A program made the translations under genes and the position numbers. Shown piece after piece: positions 50,385 to 59,193 of a DNA stretch of 64,000 nucleotides. The notes beneath the pieces were generated by a model. That model was not told where the DNA came from. It did not search any database and was given only the letters and a program-made list of their open reading frames with translations. This stretch comes from JAXHLG01 sp034522495. GTDB lineage: Bacteria; Patescibacteriota; Minisyncoccia; Moranbacterales; DUUL01. Numbering within the stretch: the first letter of the stretch is position 1; each line of letters begins with the position of its first letter. The stretch is taken from contig JAXHLG010000002.1 in assembly GCA_034522495.1 (NCBI GenBank), forward strand, positions 372,001 through 436,000, written 5' to 3'.

Positions 50385-51712
50385 CACTCGTGTCCGGTTC
50401 ACAAATCCCACAAACAAGCCTGTTTTCCGCCGCTTCTTTTAAAATTTTGCAATTCAGGATTACTAAACAGCTCAACCATGGGAGTTTTAGTTAGGACTGA
50501 CACGTTCAAAATTTGTAATATTTCGTAGAGGTTCTTTTCAATCTTCCATTGTTTTTTGAAAATGGCTACTACAAGATAAGCGCAAATGGCAATGCAGATT
50601 TGGGTTTTTACCGCGTTCTCTGAGCGGCCCCAGAAGGCTTTGATCTTGAGATGCTGCTTGATCCACTTGAAAAACAATTCAATTTGCCAGCGGTGCTTGT
50701 ACAGGGCGGCTATTTTCTCAGCAGAAAGATTAAAATCGTTGCTCAAGTAAGTGAAATACTTTTTGCTTTCTTGATCAAAGAATTTAATCCTCCTTAATTT
50801 CTCCGGATACCTCTTAGAGCTTTTCCAATTGCTAAGCTTGATTATCTGATCGCAGCAAATCCCTGTTCCTTTTTCCTTCCTGTTGGAATAAATTCTTTCA
50901 AATCCCAGACACTCCTTGGCTCTGATAACAAAGAAGGCTCCTTTTCGGTGAATTTTGTAAAGCCTGCCGTAATCTATGTAGCCCCGGTCCAGAATGTAAT
51001 GCGCTTCCGGTTCAATTTCGATCGAATCCAGGAATTCCAGATCGTGCCTTTTGGCGCTAGTGATTTCAAACATGGCGGGAATATTGCCGTCAAGGTCCAT
51101 TTGCAGATTCAGCTTCACCCCGGCTCTTACAGTCTTGAGCTTGGCCCAGGAGAAAAGAGAAAGGCAGAGTTCGATTACCGATGAATCTATAATGTAGCAA
51201 GCCCCGTTCAGTTCCAAATTAAAATTGTCATCGCCTGCATACAGCTTTCTGGCTTTATCAATCAATATTCCCGCCAGGTCCCTGTAAATCCTCCAATCCC
51301 TTTTTTCGCTGGCATCGGAAAGAGTTGATCTTGAAATAATGCTGGAAAAACCCAAGTTGCGGATTTTTCCCTGCTGGGAGCTCAAGCAGTTGACAACGTC
51401 CCGGAGACTTTCCCGATGAGAAATCTGCCCAAAAAAGAGAGCTAGGAATTGATTCCAGCAAGTAAGTTTTTTTACTGCCGAATTGCCCCGGTATCTATCC
51501 ACGCATCGGTTGAATTCATAACGTGGGATGTGATCTGCAAGCTGAGAAAGAACATATTTTCCATGATACATTTGAGTAATTGATAATTGCTTAAAAAACA
51601 ATATCAATTATCCCATTATTTCCGTTCAAGCCAAAAAAAATTCTTGTCCCTTGATTTTGGCTCTGGAAAGCCAAAATCAGGAGATGAGAAAAAAATTAAC
51701 CGGACACGAGTG
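50385..51712 (-). mobile_element. IS4-family insertion sequence, copy 1
   Basis: This 1328-base element has inverted ends CACTCGTGTCCGGTT and AACCGGACACGAGTG and a 10-base ATATTAACAT duplication (50375-50384, 51713-51722). It carries one transposase gene. It looks identical base for base to the copy 1530 bases downstream, so both are recent. Confidence 0.95.
50399..51571 (-). CDS. IS4-family transposase, copy 1
   Basis: This 390-residue DDE transposase starts at the ATG giving MYHGKYVLSQL, the common N-terminus of this group (DUF4372-type domain); an upstream TTG would add 12 residues. IIDSSVIELCLS supplies the first Asp, YILDRGYIDYGRL the second, and YKHRWQIELFFKWIK the Y-x2-R-x3-E-x6-K signature of IS4 enzymes, so all catalytic residues are present. 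It fills almost the whole IS. Confidence 0.95.
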   Translation of the reverse strand: MYHGKYVLSQLADHIPRYEFNRCVDRYRGNSAVKKLTCWNQFLALFFGQISHRESLRDVVNCLSSQQGKIRNLGFSSIISRSTLSDASEKRDWRIYRDLAGILIDKARKLYAGDDNFNLELNGACYIIDSSVIELCLSLFSWAKLKTVRAGVKLNLQMDLDGNIPAMFEITSAKRHDLEFLDSIEIEPEAHYILDRGYIDYGRLYKIHRKGAFFVIRAKECLGFERIYSNRKEKGTGICCDQIIKLSNWKSSKRYPEKLRRIKFFDQESKKYFTYLSNDFNLSAEKIAALYKHRWQIELFFKWIKQHLKIKAFWGRSENAVKTQICIAICAYLVVAIFKKQWKIEKNLYEILQILNVSVLTKTPMVELFSNPELQNFKRSGGKQACLWDL

Positions 51713-51821
51713 ATATTAACATATAAACATTTTAACATATTATCATATTATCATTTTATCATATGAACATTTAAGCATTCAAACATACAAGCATCTAAAC
51801 ATTTAATCAATTTTATTTTTA

Positions 51822-51866
51822 GGGACTGCTTCCAAACACCATTTCGTTACGAAATTTCCAATTATT
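51822..51866. mobile_element. MITE A remnant
   Basis: GGGACTGCTTCCAAACACC followed by ACGAAATTTCC matches the first 45 bases of MITE A copy 2 with several changes. The other end is missing. It lies in the 202-base strip between the two IS copies. Confidence 0.65.
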
Positions 51867-51889
51867 TCTTGAACTCGGGAACTAAAAAC

Positions 51890-51895
51890 TTGACA
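51890..51895 (+). promoter_or_regulatory. Orphaned -35 box of a split promoter
   Basis: TTGACA lies 20 bases before IS copy 2. Its -10 partner TATTAT is on the far side of the IS at 53250-53255. Joining the flanks with one duplication copy gives TTGACA-N16-TATTAT, as in the intact paralogous promoter at 61811-61838. Confidence 0.7.
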
Positions 51896-51914
51896 GGATT
51901 TATTATAGATATAT

Positions 51915-53242
51915 CACTCGTGTCCGGTTCACAAATCCCACAAACAAGCCTGTTTTCCGCCGCTTCTTTTAAAATTTTGCAATTCAGGATTACTAAACAG
52001 CTCAACCATGGGAGTTTTAGTTAGGACTGACACGTTCAAAATTTGTAATATTTCGTAGAGGTTCTTTTCAATCTTCCATTGTTTTTTGAAAATGGCTACT
52101 ACAAGATAAGCGCAAATGGCAATGCAGATTTGGGTTTTTACCGCGTTCTCTGAGCGGCCCCAGAAGGCTTTGATCTTGAGATGCTGCTTGATCCACTTGA
52201 AAAACAATTCAATTTGCCAGCGGTGCTTGTACAGGGCGGCTATTTTCTCAGCAGAAAGATTAAAATCGTTGCTCAAGTAAGTGAAATACTTTTTGCTTTC
52301 TTGATCAAAGAATTTAATCCTCCTTAATTTCTCCGGATACCTCTTAGAGCTTTTCCAATTGCTAAGCTTGATTATCTGATCGCAGCAAATCCCTGTTCCT
52401 TTTTCCTTCCTGTTGGAATAAATTCTTTCAAATCCCAGACACTCCTTGGCTCTGATAACAAAGAAGGCTCCTTTTCGGTGAATTTTGTAAAGCCTGCCGT
52501 AATCTATGTAGCCCCGGTCCAGAATGTAATGCGCTTCCGGTTCAATTTCGATCGAATCCAGGAATTCCAGATCGTGCCTTTTGGCGCTAGTGATTTCAAA
52601 CATGGCGGGAATATTGCCGTCAAGGTCCATTTGCAGATTCAGCTTCACCCCGGCTCTTACAGTCTTGAGCTTGGCCCAGGAGAAAAGAGAAAGGCAGAGT
52701 TCGATTACCGATGAATCTATAATGTAGCAAGCCCCGTTCAGTTCCAAATTAAAATTGTCATCGCCTGCATACAGCTTTCTGGCTTTATCAATCAATATTC
52801 CCGCCAGGTCCCTGTAAATCCTCCAATCCCTTTTTTCGCTGGCATCGGAAAGAGTTGATCTTGAAATAATGCTGGAAAAACCCAAGTTGCGGATTTTTCC
52901 CTGCTGGGAGCTCAAGCAGTTGACAACGTCCCGGAGACTTTCCCGATGAGAAATCTGCCCAAAAAAGAGAGCTAGGAATTGATTCCAGCAAGTAAGTTTT
53001 TTTACTGCCGAATTGCCCCGGTATCTATCCACGCATCGGTTGAATTCATAACGTGGGATGTGATCTGCAAGCTGAGAAAGAACATATTTTCCATGATACA
53101 TTTGAGTAATTGATAATTGCTTAAAAAACAATATCAATTATCCCATTATTTCCGTTCAAGCCAAAAAAAATTCTTGTCCCTTGATTTTGGCTCTGGAAAG
53201 CCAAAATCAGGAGATGAGAAAAAAATTAACCGGACACGAGTG
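51915..53242 (-). mobile_element. IS4-family insertion sequence, copy 2
   Basis: This has the same 1328 bases as copy 1, same orientation, with its own 10-base duplication ATAGATATAT (51905-51914, 53243-53252). The separate duplications show two independent insertions rather than one composite transposon. It has landed inside the promoter of the gene at 53290. Confidence 0.95.
51929..53101 (-). CDS. IS4-family transposase, copy 2
   Basis: The product is identical to that of 50399-51571, with all catalytic residues of the DDE/YREK set. The identity of the two copies implies recent activity. Confidence 0.95.
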   Translation of the reverse strand: MYHGKYVLSQLADHIPRYEFNRCVDRYRGNSAVKKLTCWNQFLALFFGQISHRESLRDVVNCLSSQQGKIRNLGFSSIISRSTLSDASEKRDWRIYRDLAGILIDKARKLYAGDDNFNLELNGACYIIDSSVIELCLSLFSWAKLKTVRAGVKLNLQMDLDGNIPAMFEITSAKRHDLEFLDSIEIEPEAHYILDRGYIDYGRLYKIHRKGAFFVIRAKECLGFERIYSNRKEKGTGICCDQIIKLSNWKSSKRYPEKLRRIKFFDQESKKYFTYLSNDFNLSAEKIAALYKHRWQIELFFKWIKQHLKIKAFWGRSENAVKTQICIAICAYLVVAIFKKQWKIEKNLYEILQILNVSVLTKTPMVELFSNPELQNFKRSGGKQACLWDL

Positions 53243-53289
53243 ATAGATATATTATAAAGAATAAGTATTGAAATTTTTAAAAAACCAAA

Positions 53290-53736
53290 ATGCAAAATAA
53301 AAAGACGGTTATATTGATAGTTTTGATTGTTCTACTCCTTTCAGGAGTGGGAGTTTTCGGGTATTTGATTTATGCGGAAAAAAACAAACAAGCAAAGGAG
53401 ATTCAGGGAGAAGTCTCAAAGCAGAAAAATCTTCAAGACAACCAAAATCAATCGAAGGTTAAAGAATTAAAAAGTTTCGAGGGCATGGTTAAGGCCAGGG
53501 AGGAAAACTTTTTGAGGGTGGAATTTAGTTATGAAGGAAAAACGTGGCAGTCTAAAGTTGATAAAAACGAGGAAACTTTTATCGGGAAAGCTTCAAGAGA
53601 TGAAAACTCTTTTCCTCAAGAGTTGGCCATGGAAGAAATTAAAGAAGGAGACTTGGTAATTGTTAGTTCTCAAGAAAACATATTGGCCAAAGAATCGTTT
53701 CCGGCTAGCATGATAATGGTGGCGGAAAAAAAATAG
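53290..53736 (+). CDS. Membrane-anchored small protein with DUF5666-like domain
   Basis: This 148-residue protein has an N-terminal membrane helix (about residues 6-27) followed by a charged linker. Residues 60-148 form a beta-rich domain (FEGMVKAREENFLRVEF, VDKNEETFIGK, IKEGDLVIVSSQ, ASMIMV) whose pattern resembles DUF5666/OB-like modules. The first 30 residues and the leader closely match the gene at 61871. IS copy 2 separates the gene from its -35 box, so expression may be reduced or driven from the IS end. Confidence 0.6.
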   Translation: MQNKKTVILIVLIVLLLSGVGVFGYLIYAEKNKQAKEIQGEVSKQKNLQDNQNQSKVKELKSFEGMVKAREENFLRVEFSYEGKTWQSKVDKNEETFIGKASRDENSFPQELAMEEIKEGDLVIVSSQENILAKESFPASMIMVAEKK

Positions 53737-53836
53737 AAATTTCTTTTCGGCGCGCGCGAAAAAAGCAGTTGAAAAAAGCGGGTCAACAGCCCCATAAAAC
53801 GCCAAGGCCGTTCATATATATCTTAGGGAAAAAGCT

Positions 53837-56410
53837 ATGAAATATTTAAATAAATCAAGTCCGATATCCTGTATATTATTATTGGCCTTGTTTTCCCTCC
53901 TCTTTTCCTTCTCAACGCTAGGCGGCAATAACGCTTCAGCTGTTGTTATGATACCCTCGGGAGAAGACGGCGCTGAGGATAAAACAATTGCTGATATTAG
54001 CATCAGCCAATTAAAAGTGGTTGAACAAAAAGACCATCAAGTCAAGCTGTCTTTTGCTGTTTACAATCTTTCCAACAGATTTCAGCCGGATGTTGAATAT
54101 GGCATAAGATTATTCAGGAAAGAGGCGGTTGAGTCGGAGCACGGCACGGAAGAAGAGGGAACAAGCTCCAAAGAGTTTCACCCGGGGGATGTCTTGTATG
54201 AGAAAATAGATCCCGAGAGCATGGATTTATCTCCAGGAGAGAAAATTGACAAGAAAGAGGCCTACGAGATGCCTTCCCATCTGGAAGGAGAATTCCTAAT
54301 CCAGTTATTTGCCAAGACTTCCTCCGGCCTGTTTTTGGGTATGGCCGAAACTGAAGTTGTAAAAATGGAAAAAGGAGAAGACGGCATAGAGCTGGACCAC
54401 AAAGAATGCCGCCTTCTGAAGAATTCCAATACAGAAGAAGAATACGCTCTGTCCGATCCGATATACATTAATTCTCAAGAGCAATTAGCCATCAAATGCT
54501 TATTGAGCAATGATTCCCCGGAAACAAGAACGATAATGCCCGCCTTTGATATTTATGAAGAAAGCATTTTCGGGGAAAAAATAGAAACGGAATCAAACCC
54601 CGGCAAGATTTCAATTGAACCGAAAGAATCCAGAGAGATAAGCCTGAATGTACCGAAAACTAAATCCCCCGGTTCGTATTATGCTGCTTTGCATTTAAAG
54701 CAGGGGGAAGCGGCGGTTTCTAACAGGATATATTTCAACTATGCCGTAGAAGGGTTATCCGCCTCCATTTATGACATCAAGGCGAATCAAGAAGAAAATC
54801 AAAACATCTCGGTTTCTTTTTACTGGAGCGGAATCAGGGAGAATTTTGCTCCCGGGACTCAAGAAAGGCCAAGCCCAAAAAATCAAGACCTTCAACTAAG
54901 CCTAAGAATCGTTGACCAGCATGGAAAAGACTGCGCTTCTCCCGTAACAAAATCTTTAAGCGGCGAAAAGAATTACTCGGAATTTTCTACTTCCGTGATC
55001 AAAAGCTGCGCTTCTCCTTACGCGGAAGCCAAGATAAAAAACCAAAAAGGCGAGGTTCTCGACGAAATTAAAGTTAGAGCCGCCTCCATGGAAAAGAAAG
55101 AAAAGAAAGAAGCTGCTCCCGGGGAAAACGCTTCCGAGGACAACGCCCTGATTTTAATTGCCTCAGCTCTGATTGTTTTGTTCTTGATTTTTCTTCTGTG
55201 GTGGCTTTTGGTTAAGAAAAAGCTGCTCAAAAAGAGCTTTCTGGCCTTGTTTGTCTTTTTGTCAGCTTTTGTTTTTCTGGCATGGGATATTGGAGAGGTG
55301 AACGCGGGAGGTTGGAAATGGCTTGGTTATCGTATGCTAGGATATACTAGTCAACCTAACCACTGGGAACCTAAGGATTATTACACATATCATTATTATG
55401 AAGATGAAAGCTACCCCGCTCAGGCGGATGATGAGATTACCGGTCAAATTTATGGGAAACTTTATGGAAAGCACTGTAGCGGCTGGATGAAGGTTAACGG
55501 TGTTACGGTGTGGCGCCTACGGTTTCCAACAGACTTTGGCAGTGGTTCTGGTCCTGGTACTTATATTAGCGGTCAAAGGAGCTGGCCGCATGGATGTGAA
55601 GGTACTTACCGGGTTGAATATGAGTGGATGTTTAATTATGATAGTAGTGGTGATGGTGTTTGCAACGAAACAGCTGAAGGAGATAACACTCAGAAGTATA
55701 AAATTATTTGCGATGAAGCCGAAGATTATCGCTGCCGCTGGAATAGCGTGTGGAAATACGACGCCTGCGGCTGCCCCGACGAATATATTGAAAGCTGCCC
55801 CACCGGATACTGCGATTACGGAGGCGACGTGGATTATTATTGTTCCGGAGACAAGCTGATGGGCGTGTATGATTACGTAAGACAAGGCTGCCGGGCGGGA
55901 GCTTGCTATACTGGCAATGTATGGCACAACTCCTGCGGATCATTTGTAAAAGAGGATTGCTCTGATCTGCCCAACTATTGCGAAGAGTGGGATGATGACT
56001 GGACTTGTAAAGACGAAACCACGAAAATGAAAAGCAGGGAATGCTATAATTCCGGCTGTTCTTCCGCCTCTTGCTACGGAGATTCATATACTGAAACTAA
56101 AGAAGAGGAATGCTTGAAAGACGGAGTTCAGGGCAGATGCATCAACGGCGCTTGTTTCTATCAAGGAGCCTGCGGCAGCGCAAATGACTCGGATCCGACG
56201 TGCGAGGCGCCGAAAGACAATTTATGTTTAATTAATTTTTATGACGACCCAGTGGTCCGGTACGACAGCGCTGACGGCGATAAGTCAAAAGACAAATACT
56301 ACTGGACCTGCGAAGGAGCCGATCAAGACAGCGATCAGGATGATGCTAATTGCAGCGTGGAAAGAGATTGCCAAGTAACGTCAGAGGGCTGGCGCGAGGC
56401 GTCGTTTTGA
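53837..56410 (+). CDS. Two-part secreted Cys-rich surface protein, tandem copy 1
   Basis: This is an 857-residue protein of unknown family. It has a signal peptide at about residues 1-35 (LLLALFSLLFSFSTLGG), an extracellular beta-rich part to about 420, a membrane helix at 436-459 followed by KKKLLKK, and a second signal-peptide-like stretch (FLALFVFLSAFVFLAWDIGEVNA, in shorter blocks, about 466-490) ending at a signal-peptidase-like VNA-GG. The last 365 residues are rich in Cys, Tyr, Asp and Gly. Residues about 499-617 differ strongly from copies 2 and 3. Cleavage after VNA would release the C-terminal part outside. There is no cell-wall sorting signal. Confidence 0.8.
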   Translation: MKYLNKSSPISCILLLALFSLLFSFSTLGGNNASAVVMIPSGEDGAEDKTIADISISQLKVVEQKDHQVKLSFAVYNLSNRFQPDVEYGIRLFRKEAVESEHGTEEEGTSSKEFHPGDVLYEKIDPESMDLSPGEKIDKKEAYEMPSHLEGEFLIQLFAKTSSGLFLGMAETEVVKMEKGEDGIELDHKECRLLKNSNTEEEYALSDPIYINSQEQLAIKCLLSNDSPETRTIMPAFDIYEESIFGEKIETESNPGKISIEPKESREISLNVPKTKSPGSYYAALHLKQGEAAVSNRIYFNYAVEGLSASIYDIKANQEENQNISVSFYWSGIRENFAPGTQERPSPKNQDLQLSLRIVDQHGKDCASPVTKSLSGEKNYSEFSTSVIKSCASPYAEAKIKNQKGEVLDEIKVRAASMEKKEKKEAAPGENASEDNALILIASALIVLFLIFLLWWLLVKKKLLKKSFLALFVFLSAFVFLAWDIGEVNAGGWKWLGYRMLGYTSQPNHWEPKDYYTYHYYEDESYPAQADDEITGQIYGKLYGKHCSGWMKVNGVTVWRLRFPTDFGSGSGPGTYISGQRSWPHGCEGTYRVEYEWMFNYDSSGDGVCNETAEGDNTQKYKIICDEAEDYRCRWNSVWKYDACGCPDEYIESCPTGYCDYGGDVDYYCSGDKLMGVYDYVRQGCRAGACYTGNVWHNSCGSFVKEDCSDLPNYCEEWDDDWTCKDETTKMKSRECYNSGCSSASCYGDSYTETKEEECLKDGVQGRCINGACFYQGACGSANDSDPTCEAPKDNLCLINFYDDPVVRYDSADGDKSKDKYYWTCEGADQDSDQDDANCSVERDCQVTSEGWREASF

Positions 56411-56513
56411 TTGTTCTGCCTTTTCGGCGCGCGCGAAAAAAGCAGTTGAAAAAAGCGGGTCAACAGCCCCATAAAACGCCAAGGCCGTTCATATATATCT
56501 TAGGGAAAAAGCT

Positions 56514-59090
56514 ATGAAATATTTAAATAAATCAAGTCCGATATCCTGTATATTATTATTGGCCTTGTTTTCCCTCCTCTTTTCCTTCTCAACGCTAGGC
56601 GGCAATAACGCTTCAGCTGTTGTTATGATACCCTCGGGAGAAGACGGCGCTGAGGATAAAACAATTGCTGATATTAGCATCAGCCAATTAAAAGTGGTTG
56701 AACAAAAAGACCATCAAGTCAAGCTGTCTTTTGCTGTTTACAATCTTTCCAACAGATTTCAGCCGGATGTTGAATATGGCATAAGATTATTCAGGAAAGA
56801 GGCGGTTGAGTCGGAGCACGGCACGGAAGAAGAGGGAACAAGCTCCAAAGAGTTTCACCCGGGGGATGTCTTGTATGAGAAAATAGATCCCGAGAGCATG
56901 GATTTATCTCCAGGAGAGAAAATTGACAAGAAAGAGGCCTACGAGATGCCTTCCCATCTGGAAGGAGAATTCCTAATCCAGTTATTTGCCAAGACTTCCT
57001 CCGGCCTGTTTTTGGGTATGGCCGAAACTGAAGTTGTAAAAATGGAAAAAGGAGAAGACGGCATAGAGCTGGACCACAAAGAATGCCGCCTTCTGAAGAA
57101 TTCCAATACAGAAGAAGAATACGCTCTGTCCGATCCGATATACATTAATTCTCAAGAGCAATTAGCCATCAAATGCTTATTGAGCAATGATTCCCCGGAA
57201 ACAAGAACGATAATGCCCGCCTTTGATATTTATGAAGAAAGCATTTTCGGGGAAAAAATAGAAACGGAATCAAACCCCGGCAAGATTTCAATTGAACCGA
57301 AAGAATCCAGAGAGATAAGCCTGAATGTACCGAAAACTAAATCCCCCGGTTCGTATTATGCTGCTTTGCATTTAAAGCAGGGGGAAGCGGCGGTTTCTAA
57401 CAGGATATATTTCAACTATGCCGTAGAAGGGTTATCCGCCTCCATTTATGACATCAAGGCGAATCAAGAAGAAAATCAAAACATCTCGGTTTCTTTTTAC
57501 TGGAGCGGAATCAGGGAGAATTTTGCTCCCGGGACTCAAGAAAGGCCAAGCCCAAAAAATCAAGACCTTCAACTAAGCCTAAGAATCGTTGACCAGCATG
57601 GAAAAGACTGCGCTTCTCCCGTAACAAAATCTTTAAGCGGCGAAAAGAATTACTCGGAATTTTCTACTTCCGTGATCAAAAGCTGCGCTTCTCCTTACGC
57701 GGAAGCCAAGATAAAAAACCAAAAAGGCGAGGTTCTCGACGAAATTAAAGTTAGAGCCGCCTCCATGGAAAAGAAAGAAAAGAAAGAAGCTGCTCCCGGG
57801 GAAAACGCTTCCGAGGACAACGCCCTGATTTTAATTGCCTCAGCTCTGATTGTTTTGTTCTTGATTTTTCTTCTGTGGTGGCTTTTGGTTAAGAAAAAGC
57901 TGCTCAAAAAGAGCTTTCTGGCCTTATTTGTCTTTTTGTCAGCTTTTGTTTTTCTGGCATGGGATATTGGAGAGGTGAACGCGGGAGGTTGGAAATGGCT
58001 TGGTTATCAAATGCTAGGATATAGTTATCAGGATGGACATACTTATGTATATCATTATTATAATGATGAAAACTACTCCTGGTCGGTGGATAATTGGCAG
58101 GCGGATGATGAGATCACCGGTCGAATTTTTGGGAGACTTTATGGAAAGCACTGCAATGGCTGGATGAAGGTTAACGGTGTTACGGTGTGGCGCCTACGGT
58201 TTCCAACAGACTTTGGTAGTAGTTCTGGTCCTGGTACTTCTGTTAGCGGTCAAAGGAGCTGGCCGCATGGATGCGCCGAAGGTACCTATCGGGTTAAATA
58301 TGAGTGGATGTTTAATTATGATAGTAGTGGTGATGGTGTTTGCAACGAAACAGCTGAAGGAGATCTCACTCAGAAGTATAAAATTATTTGCGATGAAGCC
58401 GAAGATTATCGCTGCCGCCGGAATAGCGTGTGGAAATACGACGCCTGCGACTGTCCCGACGAATATATTGAAAGCTGCCCCACCGGATACTGCGATTACG
58501 GAGGCGACGTGGATTATTATTGTTCCGGAGACAAGCTGATGGGCGTGTATGATTACGTAAGACAAGGCTGCCGGGCGGGAGCTTGCTATACTGGCAATGT
58601 ATGGCACAACTCCTGCGGATCATTTGTAAAAGAGGATTGCTCTGATCTGCCCAACTATTGCGAAGAGTGGGATGATGACTGGACTTGTAAAGACGAAACC
58701 ACGAAAATGAAAAGCAGGGAATGCTATAATTCCGGCTGTTCTTCCGCCTCTTGCTACGGAGATTCATATACTGAAACTAAAGAAGAGGAATGCTTGAAAG
58801 ACGGAGTTCAGGGCAGATGCATCAACGGCGCTTGTTTCTATCAAGGAGCCTGCGGCAGCGCAAATGAATCGGAGTCGACATGCGAGGCGCCGAAAGACAA
58901 TTTATGTTTAATTAATTTTTATGACGACCCAGTGGTCCGGTACGACAGCGCTGACGGCGATAAGTCAAAAGACAAATACTACTGGACCTGCGAAGGAGCC
59001 GATCAAGACAGCGATCAGGATGATGCTAATTGCAGCGTGGAAAGAGATTGCCAAGTAACGTCAGAGGGCTGGCGCGAGGCGTCGTTTTGA
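56514..59090 (+). CDS. Two-part secreted Cys-rich surface protein, tandem copy 2
   Basis: This 858-residue product has the same architecture as the one at 53837. The variable segment (about residues 499-618) reads YQMLGYSYQDGHTYVYHYY in place of YRMLGYTSQPNHWEPKDYY and contains small insertions and deletions. Private changes are RRNSVWKYDACDC (WNSVWKYDACGC in the others) and ANESEST (ANDSDPT in the others). The leader is identical to that of copies 1 and 3. Confidence 0.8.
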   Translation: MKYLNKSSPISCILLLALFSLLFSFSTLGGNNASAVVMIPSGEDGAEDKTIADISISQLKVVEQKDHQVKLSFAVYNLSNRFQPDVEYGIRLFRKEAVESEHGTEEEGTSSKEFHPGDVLYEKIDPESMDLSPGEKIDKKEAYEMPSHLEGEFLIQLFAKTSSGLFLGMAETEVVKMEKGEDGIELDHKECRLLKNSNTEEEYALSDPIYINSQEQLAIKCLLSNDSPETRTIMPAFDIYEESIFGEKIETESNPGKISIEPKESREISLNVPKTKSPGSYYAALHLKQGEAAVSNRIYFNYAVEGLSASIYDIKANQEENQNISVSFYWSGIRENFAPGTQERPSPKNQDLQLSLRIVDQHGKDCASPVTKSLSGEKNYSEFSTSVIKSCASPYAEAKIKNQKGEVLDEIKVRAASMEKKEKKEAAPGENASEDNALILIASALIVLFLIFLLWWLLVKKKLLKKSFLALFVFLSAFVFLAWDIGEVNAGGWKWLGYQMLGYSYQDGHTYVYHYYNDENYSWSVDNWQADDEITGRIFGRLYGKHCNGWMKVNGVTVWRLRFPTDFGSSSGPGTSVSGQRSWPHGCAEGTYRVKYEWMFNYDSSGDGVCNETAEGDLTQKYKIICDEAEDYRCRRNSVWKYDACDCPDEYIESCPTGYCDYGGDVDYYCSGDKLMGVYDYVRQGCRAGACYTGNVWHNSCGSFVKEDCSDLPNYCEEWDDDWTCKDETTKMKSRECYNSGCSSASCYGDSYTETKEEECLKDGVQGRCINGACFYQGACGSANESESTCEAPKDNLCLINFYDDPVVRYDSADGDKSKDKYYWTCEGADQDSDQDDANCSVERDCQVTSEGWREASF

Positions 59091-59193
59091 TTGTTCTGCC
59101 TTTTCGGCGCGCGCGAAAAAAGCAGTTGAAAAAAGCGGGTCAACAGCCCCATAAAACGCCAAGGCCGTTCATATATATCTTAGGGAAAAAGCT

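Noticed and set aside
50385..53242. Composite transposon made of two IS copies
   Set aside because: Each copy has its own 10-base target duplication and the 202 bases between them carry no cargo gene.
55517..56087. Long open frames on the minus strand within the tandem genes
   Set aside because: They recur in all three copies only because the coding strand is duplicated; they lack protein features and overlap the Cys-rich coding region.
55327..58370. Variable segment as the target of a diversity-generating retroelement
   Set aside because: Differences include insertions and deletions and are not limited to adenine positions; no reverse transcriptase or template repeat is visible in the window.
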